From an uncultured Acetatifactor sp. (GTDB lineage: Bacteria; Bacillota; Clostridia; Lachnospirales; Lachnospiraceae), in contig CAJTMX010000010.1 in the NCBI GenBank assembly GCA_910577235.1, forward strand, positions 1-64,000: a stretch of 64,000 nt of DNA. The letters run 5' to 3'. Numbering within the stretch: the first letter of the stretch is position 1; every line of letters begins with the position of its first letter. Position numbers and translations under genes: made by a program. Below, one piece after another: positions 8,077 through 15,776 of the stretch. Below the pieces are notes generated by a model, which was given only the letters and a program-made list of their open reading frames with translations, did not search any database and was not told the DNA's origin.

Positions 8077-8454
8077 ATGGACATTTCTACTGTAAAAGAT
8101 TACGAGCTGGAGTGCTATATTACAGAGATCATGCTGGATATCGGCGTTCCGGCACATCTCAAGGGATACCACTATCTGCGCGATGCCATCCTGTTATCCG
8201 GCAGGGATATGGAAGTGGTCAGCAGTGTGACCAAATTGCTGTATCCTACCATTGCAAAACATTTTAAGACCACGGATCAGAAGGTCGAGCGGGCGATCCG
8301 CAATGCAATCGAAGTGTCTTGGACGAGGGGAAACGTCGAGACCTTTGAAAAACTGTTCGGATATTCTGCGCAGCAGGGCAAAAGCCGCCCTACAAACAGT
8401 GAGTACATAGCCAGAATAGCGGACAAGATGCGGCTGGATATGAAGTCAAGATAG
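8077..8454 (+). CDS. Stand-alone Spo0A C-terminal (DNA-binding) domain protein
   Basis: The 125-residue product aligns over most of its length with the effector domain of Spo0A, the sporulation master regulator: the segments LDIGVPAHLKGYHYLRDAI, LYPTIAKHF, RAIRNAIEVSWTRGN and RPTNSEYIARIADKMRL are the known conserved blocks of that helical DNA-binding fold. The receiver domain with its phosphorylated aspartate is missing, so activity cannot be gated by the usual phosphorelay on this chain. ATG 8077 is chosen because GAAAGGGG lies nine bases upstream; the GTG at 8023 has no ribosome site. A hairpin terminator follows, so the gene is a single-gene unit. It may be a dominant activator, a competitor for 0A boxes, or a regulator of its own set; the sequence does not decide. 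Confidence 0.88.
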   Translation: MDISTVKDYELECYITEIMLDIGVPAHLKGYHYLRDAILLSGRDMEVVSSVTKLLYPTIAKHFKTTDQKVERAIRNAIEVSWTRGNVETFEKLFGYSAQQGKSRPTNSEYIARIADKMRLDMKSR

Positions 8455-8504
8455 GTAATTGAGAGATTCATTGCTATTGACTATGGGGACTGCTCCTTAC
8501 GGTG

Positions 8505-8533
8505 AAAAAGAGACTGTGCCAGGTCTCTTTTTT
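8505..8533 (+). terminator. Rho-independent terminator after the Spo0A-domain gene
   Basis: A perfect 10 bp stem (AAAAAGAGAC at 8505-8514, GTCTCTTTTT at 8523-8532) with an 8-base loop ends in a run of six T. It closes the Spo0A-domain unit before the polysaccharide locus. Confidence 0.8.
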
Positions 8534-8535
8534 AG

Positions 8536-8640
8536 TTGTTCAATACAGGTAAAATGTGGTATACTGAGTAAAACGTTTAGTGTTTTACACTTTTGTATAG
8601 AGTGTGCGCCGGAGCGCGCGAAATTATGGTATACTATAAT
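8536..8640 (+). promoter_or_regulatory. Promoter region of the first polysaccharide locus, two extended -10 elements
   Basis: Two TGGTATACT extended -10 elements occur at 8557-8565 and 8627-8635; the first has TTGTTC 18 bases upstream (8536-8541), the second overlaps a TATAAT (8635-8640) but has no clear -35. Between them is an inverted repeat (GTAAAAC / GTTTTAC, about 8568-8588). These lie between the terminator and the first gene of the locus. Which element is used cannot be told from sequence. Confidence 0.45.
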
Positions 8641-8669
8641 ATATGTGGAAGAAAGGGGCGAAACGGCGC

Positions 8670-9683
8670 ATGATAATCCTTTTATGGTTGTTGCTTGCCC
8701 TGGTGCCCTGGCTGTTGGGAGCGGGAATCCTCACCGTGTTGCCCGGAAAAAATTCCGGAGTCATCCATATGACGGATTCATGGATCACAGGCGGTATGTG
8801 TTGTGTAGGGGTGGCGCAGGCGCTGCATCTGCTGGGCACTTTTGGACATGTATCTCTGAGCAGGCTGACAATGCTGTGGCATGGCAGCCTGGCGGTTTTG
8901 TGTACAATATCATTGGCGGCGGTGACGGTAACCTGGCGCAGGCATAAGGAACGTTTCCGGCTCCTGCCTCAGAAGGGCGGAAGTTTTGTGCTGCCCGGAA
9001 TCTTCCTGCTGACGGTGCTGATCCAGGTGGTGTATGTATACTGTATGCCTCCTGTATTTATTTCCGGGGATATGGTGACGGAGACCTTGCGCAGCTTTCA
9101 GGCAACGGACGGTATCTATCGGGTGAATCCGCTGACGGGACAGGCGTATGTGCAGGGGATGTCCCTGCGCTACCGTATCCTGGGCCTGCCTACACTGTAT
9201 ACATTTTTGAGCTCCTCTTTCTCTGTGGACAGTGGGCTGCTGGCGCAGAATCTGATCCCGGTGGTGGTGATCGCCGGGGCATACATGGTGTACTACCGGC
9301 TCGCCAGACTGCTGTTCGGAGACGATCTGAAGAAGAAATATCTGATGCTGATCATAGTGTCTTTGATCTTCTGGTGCGGGGAGGGCTTTGCGTGGCTGGA
9401 CGGATACGCCGCCCTGCACGGTGCATGGCAGGGAACCTCCATACGAAATCTGATATTGCTGCCCTATGCCCTGTCGCTGGGGCTGGAGAAAGATCCGCGC
9501 CGCACCTGGCCCGGGATGGTGCTGTGTGTGCTGACGGAGGCCTGTGTCTGCTGGACATTTAACGGTATGGGGCTGTGTCTGCTCCTGCTGGCGGTCATGG
9601 CGGTGCTTGACCGGTTCGGCTCAAGCCGCCTGTATCGGCGCATATGCGACCGAATCTCGGGGAGAGAGGAGGCGGGACGATGA
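8670..9683 (+). CDS. Polytopic membrane protein of the exopolysaccharide locus, unknown function
   Basis: This 337-residue protein begins with a hydrophobic helix (MIILLWLLLALVPWLLG) and has about eight or nine membrane segments. A loop in the middle carries SGDMVTETLRSFQATDGIYRVNPLTGQ-like sequence, split here as GDMVTETLRSFQAT and YRVNPLTGQ, an acidic extracytoplasmic loop that recalls GT-C type transferases, but I cannot assign a family. I prefer ATG 8670, 11 bases after GAAAGGGG, over ATG 8643, which has no ribosome site and sits in the promoter. The next gene overlaps by ATGA, and both products may act as a pair. Confidence 0.65.
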   Translation: MIILLWLLLALVPWLLGAGILTVLPGKNSGVIHMTDSWITGGMCCVGVAQALHLLGTFGHVSLSRLTMLWHGSLAVLCTISLAAVTVTWRRHKERFRLLPQKGGSFVLPGIFLLTVLIQVVYVYCMPPVFISGDMVTETLRSFQATDGIYRVNPLTGQAYVQGMSLRYRILGLPTLYTFLSSSFSVDSGLLAQNLIPVVVIAGAYMVYYRLARLLFGDDLKKKYLMLIIVSLIFWCGEGFAWLDGYAALHGAWQGTSIRNLILLPYALSLGLEKDPRRTWPGMVLCVLTEACVCWTFNGMGLCLLLLAVMAVLDRFGSSRLYRRICDRISGREEAGR

Positions 9684-10585
9684 GGGAGTTGGGCAGTTAT
9701 TTTCTGAGCAATCATATGATCGTGCTGGTGATGGGCATACTGCTGCTGTTCTGGGTGTCCGACATAAAGCTCTCTTCTTTGGAAAAGCGTTTACTCACAC
9801 TGACGGCGGCGATGATGGCGCTGGTATTGTTTCCCGTGAGCGCGGAGGCGCTGAAACTGTACCAGACCCGGTTTTATGCGTACCATTGGATATGGAGTCT
9901 GGTACCGGTCACGCTGTGTATTGCCTGGGGCGCGACGGCGGCGCTGTGGAAGATCACCGCGCAAAAACGTCAGGACGGCAGGGCCGGACTGCGGCTGGCT
10001 GCCGGAACGGTTATACTGACGGCGCTGTTGCTGCTAACGGGAAATATGGGAAATATTCGCGGTGTGACAGAGGAAGAAAAGGACAGGCAGAGAGAAATCA
10101 GACAGACCGTGGCATATCTGGAGGAAATACCCGGGGTGGAGGACACGCTGTTGTGGGCCCCCCGGGCCGTGCTGGAGGAAGTTCGCAGGCAGACCGGGAA
10201 GATATGCCTGCTGTATGGCAGAAACATGTGGGAATCGGAGGCAGCCGCTTACGCTTACGACACCTGCCCCATAGAACAGCAGCGTCTGTTTGATTGGATG
10301 GAGGCTGCGGAGAGGGAGGACGGAGGGGCGGCCCCTCAAGGACTTACCGCGTTTTTGGAGGCTATGGTGACATACCCGGCAGGAAACACCGAGGAACAGA
10401 ATCGGGTGGCATCGGATGCTTATATACTGCAGCTGGCGTCGGAATATGATGCCCGTATGTGGGTCTTTCCCAGAGAGGCGGAAGGGCGTGTAGCGTCGGC
10501 CTGTGCGCTTTTGTATGAGGAATACGGACTGAGAGCCCGGCGTCTGGGAGAGTCCGGGGACTATGTGATCTGGTGCTGCCAGTGA
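9680..10585 (+). CDS. Membrane protein with large soluble C-terminal part, unknown function
   Basis: The 301 residues comprise three to four membrane helices in the first 125 residues, then a soluble domain of about 170 residues (DRQREIRQTVAYLEEIPGVEDTLL and onward) without a recognised motif. GAGAGGAGG precedes ATG 9680, whose ATGA overlaps the stop of the previous gene, so the two are translationally coupled. The soluble domain alternates helices and strands and ends in a hydrophobic strand. The preceding gene product has many helices but lacks a soluble domain, so the two could be halves of one functional unit, as in split GT-C-like proteins. This is inference from arrangement only. Confidence 0.6.
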   Translation: MRELGSYFLSNHMIVLVMGILLLFWVSDIKLSSLEKRLLTLTAAMMALVLFPVSAEALKLYQTRFYAYHWIWSLVPVTLCIAWGATAALWKITAQKRQDGRAGLRLAAGTVILTALLLLTGNMGNIRGVTEEEKDRQREIRQTVAYLEEIPGVEDTLLWAPRAVLEEVRRQTGKICLLYGRNMWESEAAAYAYDTCPIEQQRLFDWMEAAEREDGGAAPQGLTAFLEAMVTYPAGNTEEQNRVASDAYILQLASEYDARMWVFPREAEGRVASACALLYEEYGLRARRLGESGDYVIWCCQ

Positions 10586-10595
10586 GGAACCGCTT

Positions 10596-11354
10596 ATGAA
10601 CGAGACAGTCAGTATCATTGTACCGGTGTACAATGCGGAAAAATACATTGTGGAGACCATAGAACATGTGGCGGCCCAGACCTATGGGGACTGGGAGCTG
10701 CTGCTGGTGGTTGACGGCGGAGGGGATGCCTCCGGGCGGGTGATCCGGGAATATATGGAGTCCCGGAGCGAAAGCCGTCTGCGGATTCTGGAGAACCGGG
10801 AGAATATGGGGGCGGCCCGGGCCAGAAACAGAGGGCTGCGGGAGGCTGCGGGCAGATATATCGCCTATGTGGACGCGGATGATCTGTGGATGCCGGATAA
10901 GCTTAAGGAGCAGCTGCAGTTTATGAGAGAGAGGCAGGCGGCTTTTGTTTTTACAGGATATGAATTTGCCGACGAACAGGGCGCGGGTACCGGAAAGGTG
11001 GTGCATGTGCCTGAACGGCTCAGTTACCGGGAGGCGCTGAAAAATACCACTATCTTTACTTCCACGGTTATGTTCGACACCCAAAAGATTCCCAGGGATC
11101 TGCTGGAGATGCCGGACATTAAGAGCGAGGATACGGCGCTGTGGTGGAAAGTACTCCGTAACGGCTACACGGCCTACGGGCTGGACCGGAATCTGGTGCT
11201 GTACCGCAGGCCGGCACAGTCCCTTTCCTCCAACAAGCTGGAGGCTGTGAGACGGATATGGAATCTGTACCGCAGGGCGGAGGGCTTGTCCGTACCTGCC
11301 AGCGCGTATAACTTCTTTTTTTGGGCATGGCGGGCGGTGAAGAGGAGAGTGTAG
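10596..11354 (+). CDS. Family 2 glycosyltransferase (GT-A)
   Basis: This cytoplasmic transferase of 252 residues has the classical GT-A start (SIIVPVYNAEKYIVETIEH, 5-23), VVDGGGD near residue 36, and the metal-binding ADDLW motif near residue 94 (YVDADDLWMPDKL). Proteins of this short form add single sugars to polyprenyl-linked intermediates. GAGGAA lies upstream of the ATG. It follows the membrane pair closely and is followed by a promoter for the next gene, so it closes the first short transcript or reads through. Donor and acceptor cannot be read from the sequence. Confidence 0.85.
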   Translation: MNETVSIIVPVYNAEKYIVETIEHVAAQTYGDWELLLVVDGGGDASGRVIREYMESRSESRLRILENRENMGAARARNRGLREAAGRYIAYVDADDLWMPDKLKEQLQFMRERQAAFVFTGYEFADEQGAGTGKVVHVPERLSYREALKNTTIFTSTVMFDTQKIPRDLLEMPDIKSEDTALWWKVLRNGYTAYGLDRNLVLYRRPAQSLSSNKLEAVRRIWNLYRRAEGLSVPASAYNFFFWAWRAVKRRV

Positions 11355-11360
11355 GCCCGC

Positions 11361-11389
11361 TGGACGGCTACTCCAAAATATGCTATAAT
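11361..11389 (+). promoter_or_regulatory. Extended -10 promoter before the polyprenyl sugar transferase gene
   Basis: TGGACG (11361-11366), a 17-base spacer and a perfect TATAAT (11384-11389) preceded by TG (TGCTATAAT) form a convincing promoter just after the stop of the previous gene. Transcription would start near 11396, giving a leader of about 87 bases. Confidence 0.6.
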
Positions 11390-11482
11390 AGCTGGATGTA
11401 CGGCGCAAAATACGCGCCTTTTATGGGAAATGGCTTTGCTTTTTCCCATAAGCCATATTACAGGATAAAGAAGGTAATCGGA

Positions 11483-12892
11483 ATGCGAAAACTGGAAACC
11501 TCTAAAAGAATCATCTTGCTGGCTCTGTCGGGCGTGTGCCTGGGACTGGAAACCTTGGTGTTTATCTATTACTGGAAAACCAATTTCAGCCTCAGCATCA
11601 CGGCCAGCACAGGTGTGCCATATTACTGGAGGGCCGATGCCCTGCAGATTGCCTTTTATGTGGTCATGCTGTTCTTTTTCTCACATATGTACGGCGGTAT
11701 GCGGATCGGCTATCTCAAAAACGCGGAGGTGATCTTTTCTCAGACTTTCGCCAGTCTGGCGGCGAATGTACTGCTGTACGTGCAGCTGTCCATTATGGCA
11801 AAAGAATTTTTTGTACCCACCTGTTTTATCTATATGCTGGTGCTGCAGCTTGCGATCATTCTGGTCTGGAATAACATAGCTTATTGGATATACAAAACCG
11901 TTTTTCCTCCCCGCCGGATGCTGCTGGTTCATGGGGACAGGCCTATCGAGAGCATAGTGAGCAAGTTCCAGAGCCGTAAAGATAAGTATAATCTTGTACA
12001 GTACGTCCATGTGTCGGAAGGACTGGAGACGGTGTGCAGAACCATCGTTCAGGGATATGAACAGGGATTGTTCAACGCCGTGGTGATCTGGGATATCCCT
12101 ACCCAAGAGCGGAACATACTGATGAAGTATTGCTATGCCCGTTCTATCCGCGTATATATGATGCCTAAGATTACAGATGTTATTATACGGGGGACGGAGG
12201 AACTTCATCTGTTTGACACCCCGATCCTGCTGACAAGGGAATATAGTCTGACGGTGGAGCAGCGCTTTGTAAAGCGCCTCATCGATCTGGTCTTTGCGCT
12301 GCTGCTGTTTGTTATCACTTCTCCCGTGATGCTGCTTACAGCCATAGTTATCAAGTGTTACGACGGCGGGCCCGTGCTGTACAAGCAGGTGCGCTGCACC
12401 CAGAATCAGCGGCAGTTTCATATTCTCAAGTTCCGCAGTATGCGGGTGGACGCGGAGAAGGACGGCGTGGCCAGACTGGCCCGGAAAAACGATGACCGCA
12501 TAACGCCGGTGGGCAGATTTATACGAAAAGTGCGTATCGATGAGCTGCCGCAGCTGATCAATATTATCAGAGGGGATATGTCTTTCATCGGCCCCAGACC
12601 GGAGCGCCCGGAGATCATAACCCAGTATATGGAGATGATGCCCGAGTTCGCCTTTCGCATGAAGGTGAAGGCAGGATTGGCGGGATATGCCCAGGTGTAC
12701 GGCAAATATAATACCACTCCCTATGACAAGCTGAAACTGGATCTGACTTATATCGAAAACTATTCCACATGGCTGGATCTTCAACTTATGCTGCTTACCT
12801 TAAAAGTATTGTTCTGGCCGGACAGCACGGAGGGCGTGGAGAGCGAACAGATCACAGCTATGCGGGAATCCATGAAAAATGAGGAGAAATAG
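11483..12892 (+). CDS. Polyprenyl-phosphate sugar-1-phosphate transferase (WbaP/WcaJ-type)
   Basis: The 469-residue protein starts polysaccharide repeat-unit assembly by moving a sugar-1-phosphate from a nucleotide sugar to undecaprenyl phosphate. Four N-terminal membrane helices (to about residue 145) precede a Rossmann-like middle domain (RRMLLVHGDRPIESIV onward) and the catalytic bacterial sugar transferase domain from about residue 270: a re-entrant helix, QVRCTQNQRQFHILKFRSMR, DELPQLINIIRGDMSFIGPRPERPE and AGLAGYAQVYGKYNT. The catalytic Asp-Glu pair is in RIDELPQL. ATG 11483 is preceded by AAGGTAATCGG; the 54 codons upstream that are also open contain the promoter and are not coding. Substrate is unknown. 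A second, smaller initiating transferase is at 19569. Confidence 0.92.
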   Translation: MRKLETSKRIILLALSGVCLGLETLVFIYYWKTNFSLSITASTGVPYYWRADALQIAFYVVMLFFFSHMYGGMRIGYLKNAEVIFSQTFASLAANVLLYVQLSIMAKEFFVPTCFIYMLVLQLAIILVWNNIAYWIYKTVFPPRRMLLVHGDRPIESIVSKFQSRKDKYNLVQYVHVSEGLETVCRTIVQGYEQGLFNAVVIWDIPTQERNILMKYCYARSIRVYMMPKITDVIIRGTEELHLFDTPILLTREYSLTVEQRFVKRLIDLVFALLLFVITSPVMLLTAIVIKCYDGGPVLYKQVRCTQNQRQFHILKFRSMRVDAEKDGVARLARKNDDRITPVGRFIRKVRIDELPQLINIIRGDMSFIGPRPERPEIITQYMEMMPEFAFRMKVKAGLAGYAQVYGKYNTTPYDKLKLDLTYIENYSTWLDLQLMLLTLKVLFWPDSTEGVESEQITAMRESMKNEEK

Positions 12893-12915
12893 CCTGAGGG
12901 CGAGGAGGACTGCGG

Positions 12916-13992
12916 ATGTGGCAGTGTAACTATGAGAAGGAACCCTTTGACATGAGGCTCTTTGTACTGCTGTGTATCAGGCGCTTTTGGGTAGTCCTGG
13001 CAGGTACTTTGACCGGACTGGCGCTGACAGGCGGCATTTATTATCTGAAAAATGTAACCTTTGGCGGGGTAATTCCTTACACTATGGACAGTAAGTATTA
13101 TCTGGAGTATGCCGTTGATCCCAGCGATCAGCAGACGTTCTCCTATTTCGCCTCCTACACATGGAACGATTTCCTGAAGAGTGAGGATATGGTGGCGGGG
13201 ATGTTGGACAGCCTTAATATTCCCATGACGGCCCAGGAGCTGAAGAACAGCTTTGAGGCGGAGCTGGTGTCCGATCTGCGGATATGCTATATCCACACCA
13301 CGGCCCGGGACCCGGAGACGGTTCGGGAGATCGACAGGGTGGCCGGAGAGGCTATCATGGCTGTGGGAGAACGCCAGAAGGAACTGCTGACGGTGAGCCT
13401 TATGGACAGGGGAACGCCCCGGCTGGCAACGCCGGATCTGCGGACGCTGCGGGCTTGTATATTGGGTGCGGCGCTGGGATTCTTTTTCACTCTGTTCGGC
13501 CTGGGGTTATGGATGATGCTGGAGGAGCGGGTACACATGCCGGGAACTCTGGCCGGGCGCTATGGCATCCCTGTGGCAGGTTATGTGAGCCCTGGGGGAG
13601 AGGCGTCAAAAGAGCTGGAGAGCCAGCTGGATTACCTGCTGCGGGGCAAGGCAGACATCGGGGTCACGGCGGTAGACGGAGAGTTAGATACGGGCGGTAT
13701 GGTTAAGCTGCTAAAGCCTTTGCGGGGAGAACGGGAATATACCGCTATCCCCAGCCTGTATCAGGCACCGGAGGCCGGGGACGCGCTCCGGGGCAAAGAG
13801 GGCATTCTGCTGTTGGTCCGGGCGGACCGTGACAGAGGCAAGGCCATCGAGGAAATCCTGCGGCGCCTTCGACAACTGGATATAGAGGTGGATGCCATGA
13901 TTCTGGCGGAGGCGGACAGAAGGCTGATCAGACAATATCTGGCATGCGATATTGCGCAAAGAGGCCGCCGCATGGGGAAAGAGGATAAATGA
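12916..13992 (+). CDS. Polysaccharide chain-length determinant (Wzz/CpsC-type) with kinase-like tail lacking a P-loop
   Basis: The 358 residues read as an N-terminal helix (about 25-45), an extracytoplasmic domain of about 130 residues, and a second helix (about 172-195), which is the Wzz/CpsC co-polymerase layout. Beyond the second helix a cytoplasmic domain of about 160 residues continues with sequence resembling the ParA-like fold of bacterial tyrosine kinases (GKADIGVTAVDGELDTGGMV; EGILLLVRADRDRGKAIEEILRRL; DIEVDAMILAEAD), but there is no GxxGxGKT Walker A loop and no tyrosine cluster at the end. GAGGAG is well placed before ATG 12916. It therefore probably regulates chain length without being an active kinase. 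The next gene overlaps by ATGA. Confidence 0.75.
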   Translation: MWQCNYEKEPFDMRLFVLLCIRRFWVVLAGTLTGLALTGGIYYLKNVTFGGVIPYTMDSKYYLEYAVDPSDQQTFSYFASYTWNDFLKSEDMVAGMLDSLNIPMTAQELKNSFEAELVSDLRICYIHTTARDPETVREIDRVAGEAIMAVGERQKELLTVSLMDRGTPRLATPDLRTLRACILGAALGFFFTLFGLGLWMMLEERVHMPGTLAGRYGIPVAGYVSPGGEASKELESQLDYLLRGKADIGVTAVDGELDTGGMVKLLKPLRGEREYTAIPSLYQAPEAGDALRGKEGILLLVRADRDRGKAIEEILRRLRQLDIEVDAMILAEADRRLIRQYLACDIAQRGRRMGKEDK

Positions 13993-14768
13993 CACTGCAA
14001 TTATTGGTAGCGGCAATGAACAAAAAACCCGCTGAACTGGCTGAGGAGATGAGGATCGACAGCGACGCCATCATTGTGAGCCAGGGGGAGCGGTATGCAT
14101 ACGAGGAGTTGTGCCACAGCGGTCACAGCATACGCTATTTTTCCATGGCTGAGAGGGGCGTGGGTCTGAGTCGCAATCACAGCCTGCAACGCGCCGGCGC
14201 GGATATCAGTCTGTTCGCGGACGAGGATATCGTCTACGAACCGGGATATGAGCAAGAAGTACTGGCAGCCTTTGAGGCTCACCCTCAGGCGGACATGCTG
14301 TTTTTCAACGTACAGGCCATGCCGGGGCGGGAGACCTATAACAACACGGATTTCGGCAGGGTCCGCTGGTACAATAGCGGGCGTTATCCCACATATAGTC
14401 TTGCGGTGCGCACAGAGAGGGTCCGGCAGAAAAATATTAATTTTTCCCTGCTGTTTGGCGGCGGAGCCAGATACAGTAACGGGGAGGACAGCCTGTTTAT
14501 ACGGGATTGTCTAAGGGCAGGGCTGAAAGCTTACAGGGTGCCGGTTACCATCGGTCATGAGAGGGAGCGGGAGTCCACCTGGTTTAAAGGATATAACGCA
14601 AAATTTTTTTATGACAGAGGAGTGCTGTACCGCTATCTCTACGGCAGAATGGCAAGGATCATGGCTCTGCGTTTCCTGTTCTCCCACAGAGGGGAGATGT
14701 GCAGGGAGATATCCTGGAAAGAGGCTTATGGGATCATGCGGCGAGCTATCCGGGAGCATCGCGGATAG
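13989..14768 (+). CDS. Glycosyltransferase-like protein (GT-A, divergent family 2)
   Basis: This cytoplasmic protein of 259 residues lacks the usual N-terminal GT2 start but has an N-terminal strand (LQLLVAAMN), the loop ERGVGLSRNHSLQRAGADISLFADED in pieces matching the nucleotide and metal-binding region (RGVGLSRNHSL and LFADEDIVYEP, about residues 56-82), and GEDSLFIRDCLRAGLKAYRVP near residue 165, which is the typical acceptor-side motif with an ED pair. The start overlaps the preceding stop by ATGA, so it is co-translated with the chain-length gene. The family is probable, the sugar unknown. Confidence 0.75.
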   Translation: MTLQLLVAAMNKKPAELAEEMRIDSDAIIVSQGERYAYEELCHSGHSIRYFSMAERGVGLSRNHSLQRAGADISLFADEDIVYEPGYEQEVLAAFEAHPQADMLFFNVQAMPGRETYNNTDFGRVRWYNSGRYPTYSLAVRTERVRQKNINFSLLFGGGARYSNGEDSLFIRDCLRAGLKAYRVPVTIGHERERESTWFKGYNAKFFYDRGVLYRYLYGRMARIMALRFLFSHRGEMCREISWKEAYGIMRRAIREHRG

Positions 14769-14863
14769 CATGGCGTGCAGTATGGCAGGCGGGAACAACA
14801 GGTTGGGCAAAAATGTGTGTTCAACGGAAGAGTTGAGTGTGCCGCAGCGCACAGATGGGTATA

Positions 14864-15703
14864 ATGATGAGAAATCCCCTGTTCAGTATTCTTGTAGTGT
14901 CTTTGAACCCCGGCGGCAAGCTGGTGGAGACAGTGAAAAGCGTGGCGGGACAAACATACAGGGACTATGAGGTCATTGTCAAGGACGGCGGTTCCGGGGA
15001 CGGGTCGCTGGAAATGCTGCAAAGCTATCTGCGTGAGGAGGGCAATGAGGAACGGGTCCGTATCCTCCGGCGTCCGGACAGCGGCATCTATGACGGCATG
15101 AACCAGGCCACCCAGGCGGCCCGGGGAGAATATCTGTATTTTTTAAACTGCGGAGATCTGTTTGCGTCGGAGAATGTGCTGACGCGGGCGGCCGGGGAGA
15201 TTGAGGAGGCGCTGCGGCGCACCGATGCCCCCAAGATTTTTTACGGAGATATTCTGGACGCTTTGCGGGGACAGGTGGTGGCATCCAATCCGCATATGGA
15301 CGATTTTGCCTGTTATCGCAATGTCCCCTGCCACCAGGCCTGTATCTATCATCACAGCCTGTTTGAGCAGAGGGGGTATGATCCGGCATATCGGGTCAGG
15401 GCCGATTATGAGCATTTTTTGTGGAGCTATTTTCGCGGGGACGCAAGGCCCTGCTATATTCCGGTGACACTGGCCTCCTATGAGGGGGGAGGTTTTTCGG
15501 AAACACCGGAGAACCGCAAACGTTCCGCCCGGGAACACCGGGAGATCACGGCGCGGTATATGGGCGGAGGACAGCGGCTGAAATATAGGCTGATCCTGTT
15601 GGCAACGCTGGCTCCGCTGCGGACAAAGATGGCGGAAAGTCCGGTCTGGTCGGAATTCTATAACAGATGTAAAAAGCGATTATACAGGCATAGAGGGGTA
15701 TGA
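14864..15703 (+). CDS. Family 2 glycosyltransferase (WcaA/colanic-acid type)
   Basis: The 279-residue GT-A protein opens with FSILVVSLNPGGKLVETVKSV, has KDGGSGDGSLEML near residue 40 and RPDSGIYDGMNQATQAARGEYLYFLNCGD split over 70-98 (SGIYDGMNQA and FLNCGD), the pattern of the WcaA-like subfamily in which the DxD region reads N-[CS]-GD. The frame is open from GTG 14837, but ATG 14864 or 14867 fits the family start; neither has a strong ribosome site. It probably adds one sugar of the repeat unit. The related gene at 21300 has the same IYDAMNKGI...LNSGD signature. Confidence 0.85.
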   Translation: MMRNPLFSILVVSLNPGGKLVETVKSVAGQTYRDYEVIVKDGGSGDGSLEMLQSYLREEGNEERVRILRRPDSGIYDGMNQATQAARGEYLYFLNCGDLFASENVLTRAAGEIEEALRRTDAPKIFYGDILDALRGQVVASNPHMDDFACYRNVPCHQACIYHHSLFEQRGYDPAYRVRADYEHFLWSYFRGDARPCYIPVTLASYEGGGFSETPENRKRSAREHREITARYMGGGQRLKYRLILLATLAPLRTKMAESPVWSEFYNRCKKRLYRHRGV

Positions 15704-15737
15704 TGCGGATGTTATACATCCGTTGCGGATATAGGTG

Positions 15738-15762
15738 ATATCACAGGTGCAACCTGTGATAT
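15738..15762. repeat. Perfect 11 bp inverted repeat in the leader of the EpsG-like gene
   Basis: ATATCACAGGT (15738-15748), the trinucleotide GCA and ACCTGTGATAT (15752-15762) form a perfect hairpin or palindromic operator. It ends two bases before the GCGAGGAG ribosome site of ATG 15777. There is no T-run, so it is not a terminator. It could be a protein site or an RNA stem that affects translation. Confidence 0.7.
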
Positions 15763-15776
15763 GCGAGGAGTATACC

